Source: Candidatus Manganitrophus sp. (GTDB lineage: Bacteria; Nitrospirota; Nitrospiria; SBBL01; Manganitrophaceae). Taken from it: a stretch of 64,000 nt of DNA. Shown in pieces: positions 28,259 through 36,138 of the stretch. The notes beneath the pieces were generated by a model. It saw only the letters and a list, made by a program, of their open reading frames with translations. It did no database searches and had not been told where the DNA came from. Position 1 is the first letter of the stretch. Each line of letters begins with the position of its first letter. The stretch lies in the NCBI GenBank assembly GCA_028865235.1, contig CP114561.1:1-64000 (forward strand), in the 5' to 3' direction. Made by a program: the position numbers and the translations under genes.

Positions 28259-28882
28259 ATGATCGTTGAGTCTTTTCCGGTCGGACCGTTTCAATGTAAC
28301 TGCGTCATCCTCGCCTGCGAGGAGACGCGAACCGCCGTGGTATTCGATCCGGGAGACGAGGCCGATGAGATCCTCGGGAGCCTTGCTCGGCATCAACTTA
28401 ACGTGATTTTTCTTCTCCACACCCACGCGCATTTTGATCATATCGGGGCCACCGATGTCGTCCGGACGAAGACAGGGGCCGTGACGGGACTCCATGAAGA
28501 GGATATGCCTCTTTGCGAAAATCTCCACGTTCAAGCCGCGCTCTTTGGTCTTCCGACCCCGCCCATCCCCTCGATCGATCGTTTTTTGAAGCATGGCGAT
28601 TCGTTCTCATTCGGCAAGGAAAAGGTCGAGGTGATCCATACGCCCGGCCATACGCCGGGGAGTGTCAGCTTTCATGTTCCGGCATTCGGTCTATTGACGG
28701 GGGATACCCTTTTTGCCGGGAGTGTCGGCCGCACCGACCTTTGGGGAGGGTCCCACCCGACCTTAATCAATTCGATTCAAAAACGGCTTCTTTCATTTCC
28801 GGACGAAACGGCGGTCCTTCCCGGTCATGGTCCTCGGACAACGATCGGCAGGGAGCGTCGGAGCAATCCTTTTCTTGTCTGA
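28259..28882 (+). CDS. Metallo-beta-lactamase-fold hydrolase (glyoxalase II-like)
   Basis: Compact MBL-fold hydrolase of 207 residues. The zinc site is HTHAHFDHIGA, with later ligands in TPGHTPGSVSFH, LTGDTLFAGSVGRTDL and PGHGPRT. The GRTDL segment and the short length match the YcbL/GloB2-type subgroup that hydrolyses thioesters such as S-lactoylglutathione or related compounds. Soluble, no signal peptide. It has its own promoter and may continue into the small zinc-ribbon gene and the deacetylase. Confidence 0.9.
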   Translation: MIVESFPVGPFQCNCVILACEETRTAVVFDPGDEADEILGSLARHQLNVIFLLHTHAHFDHIGATDVVRTKTGAVTGLHEEDMPLCENLHVQAALFGLPTPPIPSIDRFLKHGDSFSFGKEKVEVIHTPGHTPGSVSFHVPAFGLLTGDTLFAGSVGRTDLWGGSHPTLINSIQKRLLSFPDETAVLPGHGPRTTIGRERRSNPFLV

Positions 28883-28947
28883 GGGGTGTCCCGGCTTCAC
28901 CGAGGTCCGGGATGGATATTAAAGTAGGTTAGAAGGGGAGGAAGAGA

Positions 28948-29142
28948 TTGAGCACGCTGTACGGCGTTATCTGTCCTTATTGTCAGAAGAAGGCCTATGT
29001 TCAGGTTCCCGATACACCCCCGCCCGGTCCCAACGATGGAGCGTCGGAAGTGACGGAAGAGAGCCCTTGTACCGCATGCGGTCAGACGATTGTCGCCTAT
29101 ACGAAGTCCAATGCAGAGTGGGGGGTCCGCCAGAAGAAATAG
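28948..29142 (+). CDS. Small zinc-ribbon protein
   Basis: A 64-residue protein with two CxxC pairs, CPYCQKK near the N-terminus and PCTACGQTIVAY near the C-terminus, separated by a Pro/Gly-rich linker. TTG 28948 is preceded by GGAGGAAG, a strong ribosome-binding site. It is a single zinc ribbon of unknown function, conserved in layout with rubredoxin-like miniproteins. It lies 66 bases after the MBL hydrolase and 24 bases before the deacetylase, suggesting one transcript. Confidence 0.6.
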   Translation: MSTLYGVICPYCQKKAYVQVPDTPPPGPNDGASEVTEESPCTACGQTIVAYTKSNAEWGVRQKK

Positions 29143-29165
29143 AGAATCCAAGGCAAGGAAAGAAA

Positions 29166-30111
29166 ATGAAGACCGGCTTTGTTTCCCATCCCATTTATCG
29201 CCAACACGATACCGGTCCGGCCCATCCGGAGTCGCCGGAGCGGCTTGCCGCGATCGAAGGACACCTCGTGAAGAGCGGTCTGATCTCGGAGTTGGTCGAA
29301 ATCAAACCGGCCGACGGTCCGGACCTGGCCGCCTGGATTGATACGGTCCACCATCCCCGTTATTACGAAACATTAAAAAAAATGGTCCCCGAGGACGAAA
29401 CGGTTTACCTCGATCCCGACACCCCTTTTTCCCCGATGTCGCTGGCGGCGGCGGAGAAGGCGGTGAGCGGGGTTTTGACCGCCGCCGACCGGGTGATGTC
29501 GGGAAGCATCCAAAACGCTTTCTGCGCGGTCCGGCCGCCGGGCCATCATGCCGAAGCGGATCGGGCGATGGGATTCTGTCTGTTCAACAACGTCGCCATT
29601 GCCGCGCGGTATCTTCAAAAGAAGCATCATCTGGAGCGGATCTTTATCCTGGATTGGGACGTCCATCACGGGAACGGCACGCAGCATCTCTTTTATTCGG
29701 ACCCGACCGTCTTCTACTTCAGCACCCACCAATATCCTTTTTATCCGGGAACCGGCTCCGAAAGGGAGCGGGGAGAGGGGGAAGGGGGAGGGATTTACGT
29801 TGAACTGCCCGCTTTCATCCGGGGCGGGCGATTCCGATATTCTTCATCGGATCGAAACGGTCATGGCGCCGGCGCTGGCGGCGTTCAAGCCCGACTTCAT
29901 CCTGATTTCCGCCGGGTTTGACGCCCATCAGAGCGATCCTTTGGCAAGCCTCCAGGTGACCGATGAAGGCTTTTCGGAGATGACGCAAATCGTCCGGTCG
30001 CTCGCAGAGACCCACTGCGGAGGAAGGATCGTTTCCTGCTTGGAGGGGGGATACAACCTCGCTGCGCTCGCCCGGTCGGTTGGACGGCATCTGGAGGCAT
30101 TATCTGCGTAG
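29166..30111 (+). CDS. Histone deacetylase-family (acetylpolyamine-type) hydrolase, frameshifted
   Basis: Zinc-dependent arginase/deacetylase fold. Family motifs in order are HDTGPAHPESPERL, RPPGHHAEADRAMGFCLFNN (active-site His-His), LDWDVHHGNGTQ (Asp/His zinc ligands) and ILISAGFDAHQSDPL (second zinc Asp), then CLEGGYNLAALA. The frame breaks in the purine run near 29785; the restored text GFTLNCPLSSGAGDSDILHR joins the halves. Such proteins in bacteria deacetylate acetylpolyamines or acetyl-lysine or similar compounds. The stop lies inside the palindrome at 30109. Confidence 0.88.
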
Positions 30112-30134
30112 GGGCGAGGCATGCCTCGCCCCTA
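30109..30134. repeat. 26-base perfect palindrome between convergent genes
   Basis: TAGGGGCGAGGCA and its exact complement TGCCTCGCCCCTA form a 26-base palindrome that contains the stop codon of the deacetylase gene. It lies between convergent genes (the DUF2203 gene ends at 30151), so it may act as a two-way terminator stem, though neither side has a T-run. Similar GC-rich palindromes occur as dispersed repeats in many genomes (family knowledge); copy number cannot be judged here. Confidence 0.7.
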
Positions 30135-30150
30135 TCTCAACACACATACA

Positions 30151-30498
30151 TTAAAACAGCTTGCTTCGCCCTGCAAACCCTTCCGTGTAGCCGTGGAAAT
30201 ATTCCAGGTTTGATTCGGGATATTGCCAGCAGTAATATCCTTCCCCATTATCGAAATCGACCAGCCAGAGTCCTTTGACTTCACACCCCATCTGCTCAAG
30301 GGTCTGAACCCAATTGTTCACGATCACCGCCTGCTGTTTTTCGTACCGCTTCTTTTGATCTTCATCGCGAAGGGCGAAAATCTGGGCCGCGAGAACGCTG
30401 ATCTCTTGAATCGCTTCTGTGGTGATTTTTTGGACCTGAGGAAGTGCTTCGAGGGCCTCTTCGTATGTAAAAATGCGCTTTGTCTTGTATTCTGCCAT
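30151..30498 (-). CDS. DUF2203 family protein
   Basis: A 115-residue protein of unknown function. The N-terminus KRIFTYEEALEALPQVQKIT is the usual DUF2203 start and the C-terminal GYYCWQYPESNLEYFHGYTE, followed by GFAGRSKLF, matches the family's W/G-rich ending. The middle is predicted coiled coil. It is on the - strand, ending 17 bases after the palindrome, and lies downstream of serB (124-base gap), possibly in the same transcript. Function unknown. Confidence 0.78.
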   Translation of the reverse strand: MAEYKTKRIFTYEEALEALPQVQKITTEAIQEISVLAAQIFALRDEDQKKRYEKQQAVIVNNWVQTLEQMGCEVKGLWLVDFDNGEGYYCWQYPESNLEYFHGYTEGFAGRSKLF

Positions 30499-30622
30499 GG
30501 CTGCTCCGGATGCCTCTCCCTAGAATGGTTGATCCGTGCGAAGGGTCCTCCCGAAGTTCCGGTCCGGATGGAGGCCTTGCACGGATGCTCATATCTGAAT
30601 TATATCGCGATCAAAATGACGA

Positions 30623-31849
30623 TTACAACGTGGTCGTTCGGCGTTGCTTCCTCTGTCTCATGGCGGTGAGATCCTTCTCGGTGATTCCAAGAAGATAGAG
30701 GATGGAGTCGAGATTTTTCTGGGTGATGCTGTAGTGCGCTTCTTCCCTGACGCGGGGTTTGGCGTTAAAGGCGATGCCGAGGCCGGCGCGGGTGATCATC
30801 GGGAGATCGTTCGCGCCGTCGCCGATGGCGATCACCTGATCGAGCGTGACCCCTTCCTTCCGCGCGATCTCTTCCATCAGGGCCGCCTTTTTCTTGCCGT
30901 CTACAATTTCGCCGACGATCTCGCCGGTTAAAACCCCCTCTTTAATCTCCAACGTGTTGGAGTAGGCATAATCGAGTCCGAGCGACTCTTTTACCCGAGC
31001 GCTAAAATAGTCGAATCCTCCGGAGAGGACCGCGGTTCGATATCCGAGCTTCTTGAGAATAGAAACCAGCTCTTTTGCGCCCGGCGTAAAAGGCATCCGC
31101 TTGCAGACCTTTTCAAGGACGCCGACCGGGAGGCCTTTTAACAGGCGGACCCGTTCTCGAAGCGCCTCCGGAAAGGAGATCTCCCCGTTCATTGCGCGAT
31201 GAGTGATCGAGATGACCTTTTCGCCGACCCCCGCTTCTTTGGCCAGCTCATCGATCCCTTCGATCTGGACCAGCGTCGAATCCATGTCCATGACGATGAG
31301 TCGCTTGGCGCGGCGGAAGAGGTTCTCTTCCTGAACGGCGATATCGACCCCGAACTCGGCATTGAGGTGAAGCAGCTTTCGAGTCAGAAGGCGGGGGTCG
31401 ATCGGCTTGGTTGTGGACAGGGTCAGTTCAATACATTCCAACTGCTTGCGAGCGATTGTGTGAATCTTCTGGATGTTGACACGCTCCTCGGAGAGAAGCG
31501 TCGCGAGCTTGGCGATGACGCGAAGGGTCACCGCGGGGCCGAGGCAGGTGACGACGTAATTCTGGACGGGGGTCTTCTTTAGAATCTCCGTCGGCCGGAC
31601 GACTTTGAACTCCATTGACAGACCGAACTCGTGCGCACGGAAGAGGAGGTCGCGCAAAAGGTGTCGCTCTCCCTCTTCCGCGCCGTCCAGCTCGATCAAG
31701 ATGGAGAGGGATAAAATCGACTGGGTCACCACCTGCTCGATGTCGAGAAGCCGGACATCGGATTCAGCCATAATCTCGGTCAGCGCGGCGGTAATCCCCG
31801 GTTGATCGGGGCCGGTGACGGAGACAAGAAGGGCTTTTCTCTTCGGCAT
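30623..31849 (-). CDS. serB: Phosphoserine phosphatase with N-terminal ACT domains
   Basis: Last enzyme of serine synthesis, phosphoserine to serine plus phosphate. The C-terminal HAD phosphatase has IVMDMDSTLVQIEGIDELA (nucleophile Asp), LSGGFDYFSARV and IGDGANDLPMI. The N-terminal about 180 residues hold two ACT-like repeats (SVTGPDQPGITAALTEIMAE, then the NYVVTCLGPAVTLRVIAKLA segment), as in actinobacterial and Nitrospirota-type SerB; these probably bind serine for feedback control. Start ATG 31849 (MPKRKALLVSVTG) is preferred over the longer 31945 start, which adds residues foreign to the family. Confidence 0.93.
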   Translation of the reverse strand: MPKRKALLVSVTGPDQPGITAALTEIMAESDVRLLDIEQVVTQSILSLSILIELDGAEEGERHLLRDLLFRAHEFGLSMEFKVVRPTEILKKTPVQNYVVTCLGPAVTLRVIAKLATLLSEERVNIQKIHTIARKQLECIELTLSTTKPIDPRLLTRKLLHLNAEFGVDIAVQEENLFRRAKRLIVMDMDSTLVQIEGIDELAKEAGVGEKVISITHRAMNGEISFPEALRERVRLLKGLPVGVLEKVCKRMPFTPGAKELVSILKKLGYRTAVLSGGFDYFSARVKESLGLDYAYSNTLEIKEGVLTGEIVGEIVDGKKKAALMEEIARKEGVTLDQVIAIGDGANDLPMITRAGLGIAFNAKPRVREEAHYSITQKNLDSILYLLGITEKDLTAMRQRKQRRTTTL

Positions 31850-32012
31850 GGTTTTTCCTGATGACGGTAGAACCTCAGTGTTATACAAGAAAGAATAATC
31901 GAAGGCAAGCAGTTTTTGTCTATCGCCAAAGACAAGCGCATCCATATTAATAGGGGTAAGAAGGAGGGGGAACCCGACTGAAACTGATCCGTGCCGGTTT
32001 CATTCTTATAAA

Positions 32013-32041
32013 TTGACACCGGTCGGTTTCTATATTAGATT
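32013..32041 (+). promoter_or_regulatory. Candidate sigma-70 promoter for the nitroreductase gene
   Basis: TTGACA at 32013-32018, 17-base spacer, TAGATT at 32036-32041, 41 bases before ATG 32083 in the divergent serB gap. Confidence 0.5.
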
Positions 32042-32082
32042 AAGAAGATTTTAAAGGATTTTAATTCACGCGGGAACCCTGG

Positions 32083-33612
32083 ATGGACAAAAAAGCGCTT
32101 GCGGAAATTTACCATGAAGAGACCAAATACCATGAAGCGCGGATGGGGAAGTTTCAGCGGCCGCTCGATTGGGGGGCGCAACCGTCTCCCTACAAAGAAT
32201 ATCACAGCGATAAAAAGATCGACCTGATCCCTTACCTTCCTTTTCAGAATAATCCCTTTACCGGAGAACCGCTCCCGCCCGCGAAAACCCAGGGGGGATA
32301 TCCGTTCGGGATCGCAGAGATATCGCGGTTGCTTTACTTCACCAACGGCGTCACCGGTATTCTGCAATACCCGACCGGCCAAACGTTAACCCTTCGGGCC
32401 GCGCCGACCGCGGGGGGGCTTTATCCGACCGAGCTCTATGTCGCGATCCGCGGCCTCTCGGTCTTGGAGAACGGGATCTACAATTTTCAGGTGAAGGATC
32501 ATTCGTTGGTCCTGGTTTGGGAGGGAGACTTTTGGGAGGAGTTTGAGCGATACTGTATGCACCACGAGGCGATCGCGAAGTCAAACCTCCTCGTTATCAT
32601 GACGGCGGTTTATCAACGGAGCGCCTGGCGTTACCAGGAGCGGGCTTATCGACGCATCCTGCTCGATACCGGCCACATTCTCGGGAATCTCGTCGTTTAT
32701 GCGCCGGAGGAGGGTTTTAGCCCGGTACCTATCGGCGGTTTCTTGGACACCTCTTTGAACCGTCTCCTCTTCTTGGATGAAGCGGAAGAAGGGGTCTTGG
32801 CCGTGGTCGCCTTGCCGCAAGGGGAGAAGATTAATCCGGAGGAGATCCGTCCGACCTCGGCGGTGGCGTCGATGCCGATCCCCAAGGGAGAGAATGACTT
32901 AAAGATGCTCCAACTCCAGCTCCACCGTGTGTCATCGATCTTGCCGGGGGAGAAGGTCGACCTTTCGGCCGTCCGCCGGCCTCCCGATCTGAATGTTCTG
33001 GAATCGAAATATTCCTACAAAGAGGCGACCCTCCTTCCCGAGTCGCCGATCGATTGGGGAGAGAGTGTCGGTCAATCGATTCTTTTGAGAAGGTCGACCC
33101 GCGGATTCTCGGGAGAAGGATTTTTAAAGGAAGAGCTTGCCGGGATTTTAGGATATGCCTACTTTCCCGTTGCGGCGGTTCCGTCGCCGTTTTTCGATCC
33201 CTCGATTCTCCAGACCTATCTGGTTGTACAGAAGGTGGTCGGATTGCAGGAGGGGATCTACTACTTTGTGCCGCAAAAAAACGAGCTGCGGCTCCTGTCG
33301 GCCGGAGATTTCCGCGAGCAGACCTGGCACTTCTGTTTGGGACAAGAGTTGGCGCGCGACGCGGCCGCACTGGTAATCCACATCGCCCATCTAAAAAGAG
33401 CGGTCGAGAAATACGGCGACCGGGCCTACCGTTATCTCCACCTCGATGCGGGGCAAATCGGAGAGCGGCTGAATCTGGCGGCGATTCGGCTCGGTTTGGG
33501 GGTCAGCGGGATCGGCGGCTTTTATGATGATGAAGTGAATGCGCTGCTCGGCCTTTCCCTCGACGAAATCGTCGTCTACATCACCACCCTGGGAAGGCCG
33601 CGATCCTCATGA
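32083..33612 (+). CDS. Double-domain SagB/ThcOx-type nitroreductase-fold protein
   Basis: A 509-residue protein with two nitroreductase-fold halves of about 250 residues each. Half one has LTLRAAPTAGGLYPTELYV (the FMN-binding SagB pattern) and ILLDTGHILGNLVVYA; half two has SILLRRSTRGFSGEGFLKEE and HLDAGQIGERLNLAAIRLGL. The two halves are internally repeated, forming a covalent version of the normal homodimer. SagB-type flavin oxidoreductases oxidise heterocycles in peptide natural products, but many members are free-standing with unknown substrates. No precursor peptide or cyclodehydratase is seen nearby. Confidence 0.85.
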   Translation: MDKKALAEIYHEETKYHEARMGKFQRPLDWGAQPSPYKEYHSDKKIDLIPYLPFQNNPFTGEPLPPAKTQGGYPFGIAEISRLLYFTNGVTGILQYPTGQTLTLRAAPTAGGLYPTELYVAIRGLSVLENGIYNFQVKDHSLVLVWEGDFWEEFERYCMHHEAIAKSNLLVIMTAVYQRSAWRYQERAYRRILLDTGHILGNLVVYAPEEGFSPVPIGGFLDTSLNRLLFLDEAEEGVLAVVALPQGEKINPEEIRPTSAVASMPIPKGENDLKMLQLQLHRVSSILPGEKVDLSAVRRPPDLNVLESKYSYKEATLLPESPIDWGESVGQSILLRRSTRGFSGEGFLKEELAGILGYAYFPVAAVPSPFFDPSILQTYLVVQKVVGLQEGIYYFVPQKNELRLLSAGDFREQTWHFCLGQELARDAAALVIHIAHLKRAVEKYGDRAYRYLHLDAGQIGERLNLAAIRLGLGVSGIGGFYDDEVNALLGLSLDEIVVYITTLGRPRSS

Positions 33613-34247
33613 CCGGAGGTCCTCCTTTGGGGAGGGATGCTGAAGCGCGGGTGGAACAGTTTTGGGAGGTTTTAAAATCGTCTGTAAAGGCCCGGCCCGG
33701 CGAGATCCTCGCCAAACCGGAATTGCGCCCCGCCGCGGTCCTGGTCCCTTTCTTCGACAAAGAAGGGGCCCCTTATCTTCTCTTAACAAAACGAAGTGAA
33801 GGGGTTCAGCGGCATCAAGGGGAGATCGCCTTTCCGGGGGGATGTTGGGAGTCGTCTGATGCCGATCTTTTTGAAACGGCGCTCCGGGAGTGCCGGGAAG
33901 AGATCGGTCTCGAACGGAACGCAGTGACGCTCATCGGGCGGCTCGACGACCACGAGACGGTGACCGGTTTCTCGGTCGCTCCCTTTGTCTCCATGATTTC
34001 CTATCCCTATCCATTTCGATTGGATTTTCGAGAGATCACGGAACTGATCGAGGTTCCCTTTTCCTTTTTAACGAATCCGGAAAATTGCCGATCGCGAACG
34101 ATGCGATTCAGGGGGACGGAAAGAACGGTCCGATCCTATCTGTACAATGGAAACGACATCTGGGGGGCCACGGCCGAAATGATCTATCGTTTGGTCGCAC
34201 GCGTTCAGGAGGGCTCGGGCAAGAGAAATGCTCGGAGGAAAGGGTGA
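33609..34247 (+). CDS. Nudix hydrolase, CoA pyrophosphatase-like
   Basis: A 212-residue Nudix protein. The motif AFPGGCWESSDADLFETALR followed by ECREEIGLE is a full Nudix box, and the preceding PYLLLTKRSEGVQRHQGEIA resembles the NudL/CoA diphosphatase pattern (LLxTKRS, HxGExAFPGG). It probably cleaves CoA or a related dinucleotide to protect cofactor pools. It overlaps the nitroreductase by four bases and the lipoprotein by four, so the three genes are coupled. Confidence 0.87.
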   Translation: MTGGPPLGRDAEARVEQFWEVLKSSVKARPGEILAKPELRPAAVLVPFFDKEGAPYLLLTKRSEGVQRHQGEIAFPGGCWESSDADLFETALRECREEIGLERNAVTLIGRLDDHETVTGFSVAPFVSMISYPYPFRLDFREITELIEVPFSFLTNPENCRSRTMRFRGTERTVRSYLYNGNDIWGATAEMIYRLVARVQEGSGKRNARRKG

Positions 34248-35056
34248 ATAAGAAGAGGGATCTTTTGAAGCGTTACAGTCGAATAAGCGGATTGTTCGCC
34301 GTTTCGGTCTGTTTGATGCTGGCCGGTTGTTTCGGTCCGAAAGAGCCTCCCCGTTATCTGGATGAAGGGGAGGGGCATCTGGTCCGCCTCGATCGAGTCG
34401 ATCCGGCCGAGCAATATGATCATCCGGTGGAGATCGAGCTTGAAACGATCCAGGCGGTTCTGAACTCGATTGTCGTCCGACATGAAGTTTCGTTCTTGAA
34501 TCGCCTCCTCACCCAACAGAAGGAGATCCGGGGGGCTGCCTTTACCCCGGAGGAGGCGGCCCTGCTGGCGGAACGGTTGAAGCGCGCCCTGGCGATCGCG
34601 ACACCCGAAGAGCGGGCGGCGTTTTTTCTGACGTCGCAGAAAAACAGCATGACAACGTTGATCACGTCGGGGGTCGCATACGTCAAGGAGAAAGAGATCC
34701 ACCTGATCTTCGGGAATGATCGGACGGCGATCTCAAACGAGCATCGTCCTCACATCCCACGTGAGAATCCGCTTTATTCCTTTGAGCCGGGGAGCTTCGA
34801 GATTCTTCCTCAATCTCACCAGAGGAAGCTTTCGGGGGAAGGTCGAAGGGTCGAGGCGATTGCGGTGGACTTTGCCGCACTGGTAGCGCCGACTCCGGAA
34901 CCGGTTGCTTCAGAAGATGAAAAACCGGCGCTTTCTTCGGAAGGTACTCCGCTTGAAGCGCAGCTCCGGCTCCTGAAAAAATTAAGGGAAGATGAGCTGA
35001 TCACCGAGGAAGAGTATAAAGAGAAGAAATCAGAGCTGCTGAAAACATTGAAGTGA
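34244..35056 (+). CDS. Lipoprotein with C-terminal SHOCT-like helix
   Basis: A 270-residue lipoprotein. GTG 34244 in a GTGA overlap, with GGAGG upstream, sets the start. The signal has a Lys/Arg-rich n-region and lipobox LMLAGC with Cys at about residue 28. The body is mixed helix/strand without a known domain. The C-terminus LRLLKKLREDELITEEEYKE is a SHOCT-type short helical hairpin, often found at the ends of membrane-associated proteins. It is probably anchored in the outer membrane. Function unknown. Confidence 0.8.
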   Translation: MNKKRDLLKRYSRISGLFAVSVCLMLAGCFGPKEPPRYLDEGEGHLVRLDRVDPAEQYDHPVEIELETIQAVLNSIVVRHEVSFLNRLLTQQKEIRGAAFTPEEAALLAERLKRALAIATPEERAAFFLTSQKNSMTTLITSGVAYVKEKEIHLIFGNDRTAISNEHRPHIPRENPLYSFEPGSFEILPQSHQRKLSGEGRRVEAIAVDFAALVAPTPEPVASEDEKPALSSEGTPLEAQLRLLKKLREDELITEEEYKEKKSELLKTLK

Positions 35057-35070
35057 ACGAGGAGGAAGCG

Positions 35071-35361
35071 ATGGCGGATGTGACCTGTATTCGGTGCGGT
35101 CAAACGCGGGCGGAGATCGAAGGGATGCCATACGGTGGAAAGGTCGGCGTGGAGCTCAAAGCGAAGGTCTGCAACGTCTGCTGGAAAGAGTGGTATGACA
35201 TGTCGGTGAAGATCATCAACGAATACCGGTTGAATTTGCGGGAGCCGACGGCGCGGGAATTTCTGGCGACGCAGATGCGGATTTTTTTCAAAATGCAGGC
35301 GCCGCCCCCCGGCGACGGAATTCAGATTAAAGATACCCCCGATAAAGCCTCCGGCGGATAA
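35071..35361 (+). CDS. YggX-like Fe(II)-trafficking family protein with zinc ribbon
   Basis: A 96-residue protein. CIRCGQTR and VCNVCWKEWYDMSVKIINEY give two CxxC pairs, and the core WYDMSVKIINEYRLN, then REFLATQMRIFF, matches the YggX/Fe(2+)-trafficking family, which protects Fe-S clusters from oxidation. Classical YggX lacks the second CxxC, so this is a metal-binding variant. ATG 35071 is chosen because GAGGAAG lies just before it. It lies 14 bases after the lipoprotein gene and just upstream of nth, a [4Fe-4S] enzyme. Confidence 0.75.
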   Translation: MADVTCIRCGQTRAEIEGMPYGGKVGVELKAKVCNVCWKEWYDMSVKIINEYRLNLREPTAREFLATQMRIFFKMQAPPPGDGIQIKDTPDKASGG

Positions 35362-35376
35362 AAGAGAGGGTCATTA

Positions 35377-36138
35377 TTGTCGGCAAAACGCCTGCCAGAA
35401 AATCTGGAAGAAGATCGCGCTCGAATGGCCGAGATTCTTCGGCGTCTTGAGAAACAGTTTCCGGAGGCCGAGACGGAGCTGAGCCATGAGGATCCCTTTC
35501 AGCTTTTAATCGCCACGATCCTTTCGGCCCAATGCACCGATGCGCGGGTCAACAAGGTGACGCCGGTCCTTTTCCAGAGGTATTCGACGCCGGACGCGCT
35601 TGCGAAGGCCGACCGGGAGGAGTTGGAGTCGATCATTCGATCGACCGGATTTTTCAAAAGCAAGGCCAAGAACATCCTTGGCTGTGCGGGGGCGATTGTG
35701 GATCGCTTCGGTGGAAAGGTCCCTGTGAATATGGAGGCGTTGGTGACCTTACCGGGGGTCGGTCGGAAAACGGCGAATGTCGTTTTGGGGAGCGCCTTCG
35801 GCAAACCGGCCATCGTGGTCGATACCCATGTCCGGCGTGTTTCCAATCGGCTAAAGTGGACACGATCGGAAGATCCCGATCAGATCGAGATCGATTTGAG
35901 CCGGCTGTTGCCGGAGGAGGAATGGACGGTCGGATCGCACCGGATCCTCCTACACGGGCGGTATCTCTGTGTGGCCCGCCGGCCGCGTTGTCTGGAGTGT
36001 CCGCTGTTCGATCTTTGCCCGGCCGAGACGGAAAAAAAAGGGGCGGAAAGCCGGGCAAAGGGCCGCTCTCACATTGACAATACGGGGGGCAACGGCTATA
36101 ATCAAGCCCCACCTTTAGTGAGTGAAAAATACAAATGA
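35377..36138 (+). CDS. nth: Endonuclease III
   Basis: DNA glycosylase/AP lyase of base-excision repair. The HhH motif LPGVGRKTANVV carries the catalytic Lys, VDTHVRRVSNRL has the catalytic Asp, and the [4Fe-4S] site is CVARRPRCLECPLFDLC (C-x6-C-x2-C-x5-C). TTG 35377 is the best start, 16 bases after yggX-like. The family core ends near residue 215. The last about 38 residues after CPAETEKKG are untypical and run through a strong promoter (36074). A one-base error in the A-run near 36040 would end the protein earlier, at about 36076. Confidence 0.93.
   Translation: MSAKRLPENLEEDRARMAEILRRLEKQFPEAETELSHEDPFQLLIATILSAQCTDARVNKVTPVLFQRYSTPDALAKADREELESIIRSTGFFKSKAKNILGCAGAIVDRFGGKVPVNMEALVTLPGVGRKTANVVLGSAFGKPAIVVDTHVRRVSNRLKWTRSEDPDQIEIDLSRLLPEEEWTVGSHRILLHGRYLCVARRPRCLECPLFDLCPAETEKKGAESRAKGRSHIDNTGGNGYNQAPPLVSEKYK
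36074..36102 (+). promoter_or_regulatory. Perfect sigma-70 promoter for yicC-remA-gmk
   Basis: TTGACA at 36074-36079, exact 17-base spacer, TATAAT at 36097-36102. Both boxes are consensus, 33 bases before the yicC start. It lies inside the annotated 3' end of nth. Confidence 0.75.

Noticed and set aside
33054..33527. 157-codon + strand ORF in the nitroreductase gene
   Set aside because: Alternative-frame shadow of GC-rich coding sequence, Arg/Gly-rich and without a start site.
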